From Chrysoperla carnea (taxonomy: Eukaryota > Arthropoda > Insecta > Neuroptera > Chrysopidae): a DNA stretch of 64,000 nucleotides. Shown here one piece after another: positions 46,131 to 61,100 of this stretch. The stretch covers positions 6,338,935 through 6,402,934 of the forward strand of contig NC_058338.1 of the NCBI RefSeq assembly GCF_905475395.1, given 5' to 3'. The notes under the pieces were generated by a model that was not told the DNA's origin, made no database searches, and worked only from the letters and a program-made list of their open reading frames with translations. Made by a program: the position numbers and the translations under genes. Position 1 is the stretch's first letter; every line of letters begins with the position of its first letter.

Positions 46131-49100
46131 ATGGCCGACAACAATGCTAACAATGGTAGTGATATAACAATGGAATATATTAATGTATTTGGTAGTACAC
46201 GACAATTCAATTATAATACATCGATATTGTGTCCATTAAATCATGTACCATCAATGAGTGTTTATTTTTCTGGTAATTTCTTTTATAATTTATTTTAAAA
46301 CTTAAAACGCCTGCTTGCTCGATTTAAAATATAAATTCTATTTTACAAATGGTAAAATATTTTCTATCGTCGAATAAATTTATCTATTTTTTAAAAGTTT
46401 TTTTAAAAATTATTTTGAAGTTCGTGAGAAGTCAAGGTGTAAGCAAAAGAATATTAACATCGGAATTTTTCGAAACTGTTTGTGTACTTTCGTTAGTTTA
46501 ATATAAGTCGTATTCAGTAAATAAGAAAAAACTTGTGATAGAAATATGGTGAAACTAGTTAAAATGAATTGATTCTTTCTGTGTTCTAATATTTTTATTA
46601 GATTATTTCTAATTAGCTAGTGCATTAAAAAGTTTTATATAAAATTATGTAGAGGTTATGATTTTCAAAGTTGAAGAATATTTATGTTAGGTTAGGTTAG
46701 ATTAGGCTATATTGGCTGTCCACGAAGGACACACTTAGGCTATAGAGCTTATTGTGATACCATATATGTGTTTTACCACCTTTCCGCTGATCATTTCATT
46801 TATCAGCTCTTCAATTTCAGAGGCTGAGTGCACCTCCTTCATGCATATACCATACCATATACCGCATACCGCGGAAGAATATTTAACGCGCGAAATATTT
46901 GACGCATAAGTAGAAAACGTGAACAAATCTTTCATTACGCGACTAAAGATTAACGAACAGGTGACGCGAGTACTGAATTCGTACTCACAAATTCTGAAAA
47001 AAGGTTTCTTTTTTGTTTCTCTCATAGGTCACACTGTTCTTGACCTACTAGACCAATTTTTTAGTACATTTAACGTAAAAATTTTGGATTTCTATTGATT
47101 GAATTAATATTTCAGATGAGTACAATTTTTTAGCAATGCAATCGTACATATTTATGTTCTTATTATTTTTTCGTAATTCCACAACAGTTGCCAAATACCT
47201 ATAATAAAATCTCGTAGTGAATTTTAATTCAGTAGTCGGGTAATTTATTTTTTTAGTTTTATATAAAATTATTAAAAATTTAATATGTAAATAGGTTCAA
47301 GATTGTATTTATATAATAATTTTATGATTAATTGTTACCTAAAAAGATAAGATATAGTTAAACAATGTAAATTTTATAAATTTCCATTATTTTCTTAATT
47401 AGCAAAAACGAAGCTATGAAACGTGTTTGTTAAATGCAAATCTGGCCACAGTTTTTGAAGACATATAGCATTTTCCATGTATAAACAACAAAAATTTGAG
47501 TCATTCGCATGTATTTATTAAATACGCGACAGGTTTTTATTTAAAGGGGTGATTCCATGAAAAAGTGTACCATGAATGGAAAAAATATTACTGTTTTTGA
47601 TGGTAAAAATACTTTAGCATGGTGTAGTACTTTTAGCTTTTTGTATCTTTAGTACCTAAATAATATTTTCTCATCGTTAATGTTAAATTTTCATTGAAAT
47701 TTCATTATTTATGTTTATAAGAACGTTAAAATTCGTTTATTAGTGACTTTTTGATTCTTTAATATTATTGTACCTACTCAAAAACAGCATTTAAGTAAAT
47801 TTTGATACCTCTAAAATGAAAAATTCGAATTTCTTTCTGTATTTTTTGAAAAATATATCTCATAATACAACTATTTTGCAATCCAAAGTGATGGTGGTGT
47901 CAGTCACGATTTATTTTTTTAAATAAATTTGATTTTTAATTACTAAGGTTCTTTATTTTACCATTTTCCAATAATTTTTTTTAATGTGTTTCGGCCCCCA
48001 AAACATATTTTAAAATCATAAATCCTGCAAGGAGGAATATTCGAATTTTAAAAACACTCTCGAACGCGACTTCCTTTTGTATGTAGTGTCAGTCACATTT
48101 CCATTTTGTTAAATAAATTATTTATCATATCGTTTTATGAGCACATTTTTTATTCCCAAGGAGTAAATTTTGATTCAACCATGAAACTATACTAAAACTG
48201 AAACCATTGACATAATAGTATTCATTATAGTAAGCAAAGTAAAACGCATTTTGGATCAAACCTCAAACCTTTGGGGTTATATTTAAGTATTTTGATAAAC
48301 CAAAAAAGTTTATCAGCCTTGAAAACGAACATTTATATATATATATATCTACACGAACCACTCAAATATTTAATTATTTATTGCTTGAGGAAACGGTCAA
48401 TTTTATGAAAGAATAATTATATCAAAAAATTAATTACAATTTTTGCAATGTAATAAAAAAATTTAAATTAGAAACTTTTGACTCTTATAGACAACAAGCC
48501 CATGCTAAAATTGTTCGAGTAAAATAACCCATCAAGAATCATGTTGAAAAAGATACTCCTATATGTAAAAGTAAGTTTAAGTACCATGGCGCCAGTTTTG
48601 CGCGGTACAGGTGAATGCAGGTGAGAATTAATATGACGTCCCTTGGTGTCTGTCGCGTCCCTGAATCAGCAAATATGTACGGCGTTGCTAAGTATTCGAT
48701 GGGTATAAATGCCGAACAGAAATAAATCACGTAGAGCTTCGGAAATTGTTTTTTAGCGGAAAGTTTTTCAGCTACCGCCGCTTTTTTTTATGGAACTAGG
48801 TTTTCCCCCTTTTACAAGGTTCTAACACAGCTGTATACTGCCCAAAACTAACGCCATGGTGCTTAAACTTATACTTTTACATATGTGAACAACTTTTTCA
48901 ACATGATTTCTGGTGGAATAGTGATCCGAAAGTTTTTAGCATGGGCTTGTAGTCTAACTTATTATTCAGACACACCTTATAATGCAAAAAAATTGAAAAT
49001 TCAAATTTGAAATTTTTTTCATAACGGCTCGCACTGTTTATCGTTTTTAAGATATTTCCTTCGGGGTTAGAGTCTTCGAAAGAGAAACAATATAGTTCTA

Positions 49101-52100
49101 TAAATAGTAGTTGTATTAATGCAGTAAATCTATCAACGATATACAACGCATACTCTTATATATTGCTAATCTGTGCACATAGTATAGGAAGCAGCACATG
49201 TTGACAGAACATGAATAAATTGAACAACATTGCCGTTTGTATAATTCACTTCTGGATTAGACTAAATATTCGTAAAAAATAATTTTTGTTTATTGTTTTT
49301 TCGTAAAGTTACTACTATAAGAAATAAAGATGGAAAAAGGTCACATAAGGTTGTAATTTTATGGAACAATATGACTTTTTATGGGATTCGACTCAAAATT
49401 TTCGTATGAGTCTGTTCAAGAAAGTCATATTTTTAGAGATTCACCCAAGCTAATTCTGCTGAAAAATCATGAAGTTGGACCTTACGTTTTGGGATATTCT
49501 AAGCATTTTTATCAGTCGCAACATTGCCTATTCCCCTTCCAGATCATTTCCCCCATCTGAAATGCTTCTGATTATAAATAATATACAAAAAGAATCATTT
49601 TGAAAAAAAAATCGTCAAAATTGGAGCTGTTATTGAGGACTCCCGAGTAAAAACATTCATTGATGCGACTACTCATGTCTTTAGAAATTATTCAAGAATA
49701 AAATTTAGTATCAAAACTAACTCATTTAATTGTTTAAACATCTTATTTTCATTGAGTTGAAATAACTATATATACGTATTATTTTTGAGTTAAAATAAAT
49801 AACAAAACTAAAAATTGAATTTATGAGTTATAATCTGAATAATGAGTACAACGAACGGATTAATTGAGGGCGAATGCATACTGATTATCCTTGAAATTTA
49901 TCCTTGCCAGTAAAAGTTACTTTTATATTGACTTTGGAAATTGATTGTCTGATTTCTGATACAAGGTCTGAGAATCCACCCTTCAAAAAACATGTTAATA
50001 CTAAAAGATATATGATTCAAATATTTCTGTTTAAAGGCGTTAAAAAATCAGACAAGCTAATTATAAATACTTTGACTTTTGTCTTTAGCTGTTAGGAATA
50101 TGTCATTCTGATATTTTTCTAAACCTTTATAAACCTAGGATCATTTTTTAAGATCAATTTCATAAAATATTTTAACTTAATTATGGAGGTTATTTTGATT
50201 TTTTAAAATTATATCAAGTTTCCTAAATCGTACTAATACAGAGTTGTTGAAAACATATATAAAATTAACTTAATTTCTATACTAAACATACGAATTATAT
50301 TAATTTATAATTTTTGATATTATTTTACCAATTAAATTAAATTTATGATTTATATGAATTATAAAAATTTATAATTTTCGTCCGTCATATTTACTCGAGT
50401 CAAAAGACGATTATTTATTATTTTTAGTACCTACTTATATAATAAAACATAAATCCGTGATTAAATAATTACATGAATCCGTGATCCGTACAAGTGATGT
50501 TAGATGCTATCTAAATTATATAATTAATTTACAGATTAAAATTTTTAATTTTTGTTATGGTGTTTCTAGCATGAAAGCACTCGTCAACAAATTTTTTTTC
50601 ACAGTCTCAGAATAATGTTAGCTGTGAGATCTGGAAGTTAATAAAAATATAAGGTTATCAATGATATAGCAACAAAATTTTAATTTAATTATGAGTTCAT
50701 CGAACATCCATCATTTGATGAACAGAGACGACTATAGTTATGGGTATTGATGATTGAAGAGCGATATCTATATTATCAAATTTATAAGCATTACTTGCAA
50801 ACAATATATTATAAATTTTTTATTTTAAAGTTAAAAATAACACATTATTTCACTACAAAGCATGTATTTGGTTTATATGTATGTGCCGTGCAATAAACCA
50901 AAACTTTTTTACAATACTGTAGGTTTACAATCACCTTAAACACTTGTTATACCATGTATATAAATTATACCAAGGTATACTAAGTTTAGTCCCAAGTTTG
51001 TAACGCTTAAAAATATTGATGCTATGAACACAATTTTTTTATATTTGTTCATAAAATCACCTAATTAATCTATTTCCGTTTGTCTGCCTGTCTGTCGTCT
51101 GTCTGTCTGTCATCGCGATTACTCAAAAACGAAAAAAGATATCAAACTGAAGTTTTTATAGCGTGCTGAGGACGTAAAAAGAGAGGTCGAGTTCGTAAAT
51201 GAGCAAGGACTACCATCTTGTAAACCGTTAGAGATAGAGCAAAAGTTTAAATTTAAAAAATGTTTCTTATAAAAAACAAAACAACTTTTGTACGAAACAT
51301 TTTTTCGTAAACATCACTGTTTACCCGTGAGTGTGCAAATTATGCGCAAATTGTCTAGTATGTATTATCAGTGTTATCAACACTATCTATACATAGTATT
51401 TCAACAATTAACTCAATCAATTGTTTGTTTTCAGTTGTTATATAATATAATATTAAAGATTACATCTCATTAAGATGTTATAGTTCACATAATCATATAA
51501 ACAGTAAAATTTCATTTTATAATTCTTTTATTATAATATTGTATTATGTATTACATAAACAGTAATGTAAGGCCTATTAAATTTTATACACCATATATAC
51601 TCATATGTATAATAAATGTATACCTACTATTTATAAACAACATAAAGAAAGAGAAAGTTTTTGTTTGATGATAGGACATGAACATGACAGACTCTATTTG
51701 CTGATATTTTTTATATTAAATAAAGAAATATACTTATATTTTACAATACTGTAAACACACTTACTTATAGTGAATTACATAAACTGTTTTTTTATTATTA
51801 TTAGTAAAATTCTTTATTAGTCTAAGAGCTGTGTGCCCATAATCAAGATATATTACCTACGGAAGCCTGAATGTCGCACTGTCAATTCATGAGAAAGTGG
51901 CGCTACACTAGCTTATTATTTAAATATGTACTACCCACTAGTTTAAACCAACTAGTTCATTTTCAGCAAGTGAACTTGTGGCATTATGGAAACAAACCTT
52001 TTTGAAGATGTCAGTCGGTGATGACTATCCTTTAATTAGCCACTACCGAAACTGTCTGCAATTATTAATAATTGTATGTCCGGATTTAATAATAATATGA

Positions 52101-55100
52101 TAATTTGTCTTATGTATTTAGTTAAAAATTATCTTTAGTATTACTTAAAAAATATAATACTTTAATAAGCCTTTTTCCTCAGAAGATTAAAAAAGATCCA
52201 CTAGATAGCAGCAGTAGGGGTACACATATTTTTTGATTTCCTGCCATCTAGCAAATCTTTTTTTAATCTTGCACATAAATTGACAGTGAGGCATTCAGGC
52301 TTCCGTAATTACCAACCCTTGACCGACAAGAATACTGTACCATCATTAGACTACGAATTGGACATACAAACATGAGCCATATCCATCTAATAATAAAAAC
52401 TAGGCCAAACCGATGCCCATTTTGCAACTCAATAATGTCGATGAATCGCGTACTTTCTGATTGCCAAGGATACCAACATGAAAGAAATAAAAATGGACTA
52501 CCCTCAGAAGCCAAAGAAATCCTGAATAATCTCCAATATTTCCCAGGCCTCTTCAAATTTCCCAGGCCCCAACAAAATTCATCATTAAAGTTGAAAATAA
52601 GGGATAAATAATTAACCACAAGTCTAAAGTAACCTTAGCGCCCGTACTACCTTAAAGACTCATTAATTGACACACGCAATTTCAGTTTTTTGTAAAAACT
52701 TTTGTATTGGTATCGAAACGCCTTAAGATCAAATACCTATTTAAAAACAATTTAGAAAAAACATCTAGTTATATTCTTACTCGCCCACATCTCCTAAACT
52801 ACATTTAATATGTTATATTGCACATTACCGTTTTATAGTTTTTAGACCATAAACGAGTTTTTTGCACAAAGAAAACGTAAAAAAAAAATTGGAGTAGTGC
52901 ACGTTTATGATCCGGAAATAATGTTTCGTTACGAATTTTTAAGTGCTGAATATATTTTCGGTATTCACTAAAAATTATATAATATAGAACGTGGGACACC
53001 ACAGTGTTTTAATGATGAATACATACTTGAAACTTCGTGAGTTCGGCTTTCTTTTGACGAGTATACCAAACTTTCCTTTACGATTTTTTTCGAAAAGTTT
53101 ATACGTTTTCAAATGAGCATGATGCCTTCATATTTCAGTTCAGAAATTCTCGGACACTATGGCCACTTGATAACATTAATTATTAAACAATTAAGCAAAA
53201 GTGAGCCTTGTATAATTCAAAAAAAAAAAAACTTAAGTACTGCATGTTCAAGGTCGTATACAAAAGCTCATCGGTGCAGTATTTTTGACGGACAAAATAT
53301 TTTATTGTTTAATAATTATTAATGTTATCAAGTGGTCATAGTGTCCCGCAAATTCCCTAGTTTATTTCTTTAGAATGATAACTCAAATATTACGTCATGA
53401 TGCTCTTTTGAAAACGCAGGAATTCGAAAAAAATCGTAGAGGAAAGTATATGGTAGACTCACGGTCTAATAGTTTTGGTTAAAAGACTTAATATTATTAA
53501 GTTTTCTATTTTATCATATATATCTCTTAACAGATTCTGTAATCGCTGTGGTAAAATGAATTGGAATTGTGAAATTTTTCTAAAATTATTTTAAAAATAA
53601 ATTCGCAATACTTTATCACGATTCGATAGTTTTTTTTAATTTTATATTATTTAACAAATTAAAATAATTATATTTTTAAAATATAATTACAAAATCATTT
53701 ATATAATTATATATATTAATAAAAATTAAATATAATAATTATATTATACAAAAATATAATTGAAATTAAATTAAGATTAAGATTTTAAGGGCTGTAAAAC
53801 GAACTAATTAGTTTACAAATTTATTTATGTGAGTATACAAAAATAAATTACTTATATATATTTATTTAACGTTCACTTTTGTTTTTGTACAGCTTCGTAA
53901 GGAGCTTCGTTCCTAACGGGGATTCCACGACCAAAACCCTTTTTTTTTTTTTTTTTTTAAACAGACAAAATTTTATTGTGTAAATTAATTATTAAAATTT
54001 AGATAACATCTAACATCAATATGTAACCGGATTTACGTATAATTATTTAATTACTAAAAATAATAAATAAATAATAAATAATCGTCTTTTGACTCTGTCT
54101 GTCTTGGCGGAGAAAAATTGTCGTTAATTTTTTATCTTATTTACAAAACTCTTCGTCAGAGTATTTATTAAAAGTAGAAGGTTTTTACTTTTTATTCTAT
54201 AAAAGGTTGAGTAACATAATAAATGGTTTGTTTCTAAACTTCAATATATTATACAACATAACATAATTTTCCATAGAAACAAACTGAAAAACATGAATTT
54301 AGCGCAATTGCGATTGGCTCACTGCCTCAACGGGTGTAAAAACGTCTCTACCTTTTTTTTTATTCATAAATATGACTATTTTTTTTATCAATAATTGATA
54401 AAAAAAGGAAATATTAATTTTTAAAAAAGTTCCTTAAATATATTTAAGATGAATTAATGCCAGTTCTGTATTTTTGTAAAATATACATGGAAGTTTGTAA
54501 ATTTAGGTATGCACATGGAAGTAATGCGTGATGTTTTATAGTAAATCAAAAAATTAAATTAAATATGAAAAAGAAGAAAGAAATGATATAGTACATAATA
54601 ATTTTATATATTTATTCTTTAATAATAATGGCTAGCCATATAATAATGATATTACACTTAAATTAAATTAAATTATTAAATAAATTATTATATTATAAAT
54701 ATTCATAATTTAATTTAATTTGACCTAAAAATTATAAATACCATCATTGTACCTAAATTTATGATTTTTAGTTTTTAATTTTTATTGTTTTATCAAAAAA
54801 TTACTAATTACCCAATTTTATTCAATAAAAAAAATTATTTACCCTGCTCAATAAAAAAATAGGTAATTACAAACACAAATTTTTCAATTCAATGAAAGAC
54901 CAAATACAATTTTAGCTATAGAAAAACGAGTATTTTGAGTTGAATTCATAAAAAATTATGATAGAATAGCAACGCCATGAAAACGTTGCTTTCAAGACAG
55001 CTAGATTTTTGGCTTTCAAGACATCTAAGTTTAGCCCCAAGTTTGTAACGCATAAAAATATTGATGCTAAAGGTGTTCATAAAACCACCTAATTATTCCA

Positions 55101-58100
55101 TTTTTGGTTGTCTGCCTGTCTGTCTGACGACACGATAGCTGAAAAACGACAAAAGCTGAAATTTTTATAGCTGGTTCAGGTCGCAAGTGAGGTTGAATTC
55201 GCAAATGAGCAACACAGGTGCACTGTAGCGCCCAACTTTTGTCTGGATGTATATCGGTTCCTCTATACTGAGGAGTGAGAGGAACGATACTCTTATAACA
55301 TTGTGTGTAAGAGTGGCTATCTTTTTTTACTTATATGACGTAAAAAAACAAACTAATACATGGTATTTCAACAAGTAACTCAGTCAATTTTTTGTTTTTA
55401 CTTGTTTTATGTACGTTTACTACGGTTACATTGGGTGCATTACGGCAAAAAAGTTGCAAAAATTGTTGAATTTAAAATCTGAATATTGTTTTTATCAAAT
55501 TATTTTTTATACACTTTTAGCATAATTGTAATTAAGTCATTAAACAGATTTAAGTCCAAAAAAAATCTGGTATTTACATATTGTTTTAATCTTTCTTTGC
55601 TTAATTTAAAGTAAATTTCCAAAATAAATTATGCTACTCAGATGAAATCGCTGTGTGAATCACATTATAAGTTCAGTATATTAAAAATTCACGTGGAAAA
55701 GTTAATGCGTCGTGAACGTATCTCGTGTATCTGTTTGTACAAATCTTTTAATTTGAAATAATATTGATTCAAAATAAACAGATTGTGTTGGCGCTGTTTT
55801 TCTAATCCAAAAAAAAATTGTTTGCCAATATAAAATTGAAGGAAAGCTTTTTCAGAAATACAACTACATGAATCGCACAGTCGCTTCGCCGCATTGCGTT
55901 TTTCCCTTCTGGATGAAAAGATATTATATCAAAATCATCTTCAAGATCACTTTACTTTTAAAATCAGATCGGGTACAGCTTGAAAATATTAAAAACAAAA
56001 AAATTATTGACATATAAAAGTAAAATTTTAAGAAAAAATACTTTTTTAGGAGCTTTTATTGTACTAAAACGTAGTAAATAATTTTTATTATTACTCACTC
56101 ACACATACAAATTTTGATTCGGATGGATTCATGCATAGGATGACTCGAAGCACCTCAAGCCATGTAGATAATCATGTATGAGCACTGCACCAACCGCAGT
56201 CCGCCACAAAATTAGCAACGAGTAACATAAGAGTAATTACGATTATCTAATTCATACTGATGATGACTACTTGGTAGTCGAAATACCTATTTATAAAATA
56301 CAAAAAACTGATCTAGGAAATTGGGGCAAAAATTGGAGTTCTCATTTATTATCTATGATAATATTTATATATGCCAGTGAAATTGTTCAGTTGATGTTAT
56401 CATGTCTTTTATTACCTAAAATCTTATACTTTTATTTTACTGTACACATGCTTATGCACTCTCCTGTATATATATATTATAATCATAAAATCTATAATGT
56501 TTGAATAATATTTACTCTTTTTATATTATGTTTGTTATAGTAGACATTTTAAAGATTTATCTTTTGTTGATTTTTAAAATTAAATTAAGTTTTATAACTA
56601 TAAACTAAAAATTAAAATAAATATAGTTTTTAAAATACATAAGTAAACAAATCAACCATAAAAAACTATATTTATATTTATTTAATTTATTTATTTAAAA
56701 AAAATGTCATTATATAATCCCATAAATCTTAAATTGTCCACTCAACCAGAAAATTTTTACTGTCTAATAATAATAAGTAATTTTATTAGGAAATATTATT
56801 TTTATTTTTTATTTAATAATTTGTTTGTAATAATAAACAAATAAAAACTTGAATAAATCTAAATACATGATCAAAATATTATAGTTATTTTCATGTTTTA
56901 CAAAAAAATCGTAAAAAGTGTATTAATTTTTCACCAATAGTCAAGAAAATATCGTTCTTGAATAATTTACACCAACCGAAAACGTTTTTATTAGCATGCT
57001 GCTGAATTATTCGGACGGGCGTTAATTTATCTTAACACTCCCATTTGCGCGTGTATTGCTTTTGATCTAGTCAAACTTCAAACTTTTGGGAAGTTTTGCA
57101 TTTTGCTTTTAAAATTTTCCATTGCTTGAAAATCATTTCCTTTTAAAAGTTCCTAAGAATAAAATGAACTTAAAATTAAAAACTGTGCCAAGACATGCGT
57201 GTTAAGTCGGTAGGAAGATTTTGCTCAAGGATTTTAACTGTGCAAGTCATTAAGGAATTGAATGAATTTAAATCATGCAAGTTTATTGCATGAAATGTAA
57301 TAGTTTGGAATGCATAAGTCAAACGGAATTTGTGTACACTCGCAGACGTGTACAAAGTCTGGCTTGTTTCTTGGGGAATTTTAGCTTCTCTCATTAGGTC
57401 CGGTAAAATCCGTCATTGAGCATGAATAACTTTCACATGGCAAAGTTTTACAGGATCCCGTTTAAAAAATGCTGGTTGAACGCAAATGTGCAGGTTACTG
57501 ATAGGTAATCCGATAGGATATTGTTTAAACTAACTTTGTTTAAACCAATATGAACGAATCGCTACGAAAAAAATTGTACCATATAATTGGGCTAAAAATT
57601 AACAAAAAATGTTCTCTTACGATTTTTCTCTCCCAAAAAGTGTATGAAAAACGTTTTCCAGGGAGTTGTTTCAAATTATCGAAAATTGAAAATTTTGTGT
57701 AATTATTCAGCTTTCGAAATTTCAAAAACCAAGGCAGATATCGAAAAATTTCTTGCATATTTTTCGTCTACATTTATGAAGTTATATCAAAATTCATCAT
57801 CAAAGTTGAAAATAAGGTACAAATAATTTCAACCACAAGTCTAAACTTGCCTTGGCCCTCATACTACCTTAATAGTTTATGGGAAAAACCAAGAAAAAAA
57901 AAATCACAAACGGAACACTTTACAAAATACCTACTAGCTGACCCCATGAACTTCGTTTCACCTACAATTAATTTTTTTGATTATAACTTTTGATCAGCGA
58001 TTATTAATCTACATCAGCACCTGTTTCTATGGAAAATTTACCATACTTTTACAAATACAGTCAAACCTGGGTAAGTGAGAACTGGATAAGTGAGAAAACT

Positions 58101-61100
58101 CTATGAGTGAGAGTAATAGCCAGGATCCGTCATTTTAAGCTTCCAAAACCTGTATTAGCGAGGAACAGAAACCTCTGTAAGAGAGAGTCGTTTTTCCCTC
58201 ATGGACCTCCGTAAGTGAGACTACGACTTATTTATACCTCTATAAGCGACAGTGGAGCTTTATTTATTTATATTATTTAGGAGACATATTTATTACATTC
58301 GTACTTGCTGTGACTTGTTATTGCTGCGTACCTTTATAAGAGAGAAACGCTACCCATGTACCTGCATTAGTGAGAAACTCAAGTTAGTGAGAAACCTCTA
58401 TAAGCGAGAATGAGATTGTGCTCCCTTGAACTCTCGCTTATCCAAGTTTGACTGTAGATTTGACTGTAGAAACGACCACCTTCAGATTTCATGACATTCA
58501 TTTTGATGATAGCTCCAGAACTAATTGAACCAATATAAAAGAATTTAAAATAAATTAATTCTTAAATTGTAAAATTTGGTTGATGAACGAACTAATTTTA
58601 ATGAACCGTCGTATTAAAATTGTAGTTAAAAATAATAGTGTATTGTATTTCAATTAATTTTTGTTTAAAAATTGATTTGTAACACTTCGATTCTATTCTA
58701 ATTAGGTAATTCTATGAAGTTATAATTAATTCTATGAATGATATAATTAATAATTACATACACCGGCAGATATATCTACTAGCCGTTACTCGCTAAGCAT
58801 AAGCTTTATAAGGCATCCTATTCCAATTTGTTTATATAACGACATCTATGAATACTAAACGAAATTAATTGAAATTAAAGGGTGTACCAAAATTACCGCA
58901 AGATTTGAATGTTTACTCATTTTCGTGTTAAACTGTTGATAATGAAAAAGCAAAGACAGCGTGACAGCAGACAGTTTAGGCTTATTTAAAATGGAGGACT
59001 CCACGAAAAAATAACGCATTTTCACTGTTGAGTAAGTAAGAAATTGAAACCCGGTAGGAACTATGTTCCTTTCGTACAATACAGTAAAGTACAATAACGT
59101 AATGGTATAATAAAATAATATTGAATATTTTTTTTTAAGATTTCGTTTATCAAGTTATGAAAATAGACAATTTCTTATTAATTATTATTATAAAAATATG
59201 AAAAAATCAATTTTTTGATCATATTTTTATATAAAACGCCATCTATGAACAATAACCAGAAGTTACCAAAGATCAGAATCATTTAATTGTATAGCTTTAA
59301 TTATTATTTCATAGGTGTCGTTTTTTGGTTACACTATATTTTGTTACCATAGAAATAATATATTATTTTTACACAAGAAATTTGATAAAAATTAAAATAT
59401 ATGTAGAATTATGCTGTTTTTGAGTCATAAAAGCACATTTTTATTTTATTATATTAAAGTTAAAAGTCATCAAAGTTCATCAAGTCATTGGTGCGTGGTT
59501 TAGGCGTGAAAATATAATAAATAACAGACAGACACACAGACAGAGTAACTTTCGCATGTATAATATAAAGTTAGAAAGAATTATATAAGTTCTACCTATG
59601 TATTATAATTAAATAAGTACCGATTATTTAGCTTGCAATCTGCTGTAAATTTACTTGTAAGTTGAATCAATCAGAACAATATATGTGATTTCATGGCTAC
59701 ACGGTCGGTAATTTTACACAAGGTTTTTACTGATTAAATAATCTGATATTCATTGAATTGTGAGATAACAGGGAAGTTTTGAACTTCTGGTTTGTATATG
59801 TTGTTTATTTTTTTTATACGATTATATTTGTCGGTTTTTCATTTTATATAAACACTTAGAAATTGTTTAACCCGCCTCACTCACATGTTCTACACTGTAA
59901 AAATAAATTAAAATAATGACAACCTCATCCGAGACTTGGCTGTTTCATATTGAAATAAAGTAAAAATACTTACAAACATTTGTCTAACGATTGGAACAAG
60001 TACAGCTAAATATTTGTATTTACAATAGAATAGGATTGAATTTAAAATATGAATTCATTGATACAAAATCACTGAAGTTAAATAAACAAAGTGATTACTT
60101 CTATGAAAAAATTGATTTTAGTTTAAAGTCATGCATTTTATTGATGGAAAATAAAATTGTTTTTAGTTGGAATATATAATCGTGTAAATAAAGTGAATCG
60201 ATGAAATAAAAGAAAATTTCTTTGCGTTTGCATATCTATCATACCTAGTCCATATGTGATTGAGCCAACTACATGAAGATTATTGTTACTAACTTACAGA
60301 AAGTTTGAAATAAACTTATTGATTTATCATGTTTATAATATATAACATATTTTTTGGTACATATATATATCAAGCATCCGGTAGCGAAGTTGGTTAAGCT
60401 GTAGACTTAGGACACTAAACCCACCCGTCGTTAGAAATTCTTTAATATTTCTTAATCACGCCATTTCCATGGCTATACAAAAGATTAATGTTGTTTTTTT
60501 GTTGTTGCAGCAATAAATATCTATGGAGTTGGATTATTTACGATTGGTGGATTTATTGTTGTAACAATTTTATTATTTTACGTGGATATTATAAAATTTA
60601 TAATGCAAGAATCAAAAACACCACGAGTTAAAACTCATACAACATTTGTAATTAGTGTTTATCCTGTAAGTATATTGTGCAATCATTGATGTCTATATTG
60701 AAATCTAGATCACTAGCACTGTTTCGTTTTGTTTAAAAATAACTTTTTGTTTACAAAGTAATTCATCAACCTCTTTCTTTTTCATTTTTAAAGGTTGTCT
60801 CAAAGTGAACATAAATAATAATTTAAATAGAAAATGCAGTTTTCAAATTGAAAATTGTAAATTTTTAAGGTATTAGGGGAAAGTGGTTTATAATGATCCC
60901 TCAGGGTAAAATGATCCCTCCTTGCTATAATGCCTCGTTGCATATTAGTTTTTGCCGGCTGGCTGTTTTACTCTTGGCTTTTGTTGACTTTTAATAATAT
61001 TTAAGGTCAGTTTTTATAACGATATTTAAATATGTCGTCATGGGTAAAATGATCCCTTTTATTTACATTAAAATGATCCCTACGTTTATCCAACGTTTTC

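Noticed and set aside
52372-52611. 79-codon frame as a host gene
   Set aside because: It is the C-terminus of a non-LTR ORF2 (RLRIGHT and Cys-pair motifs) followed by a repeated 3' UTR.
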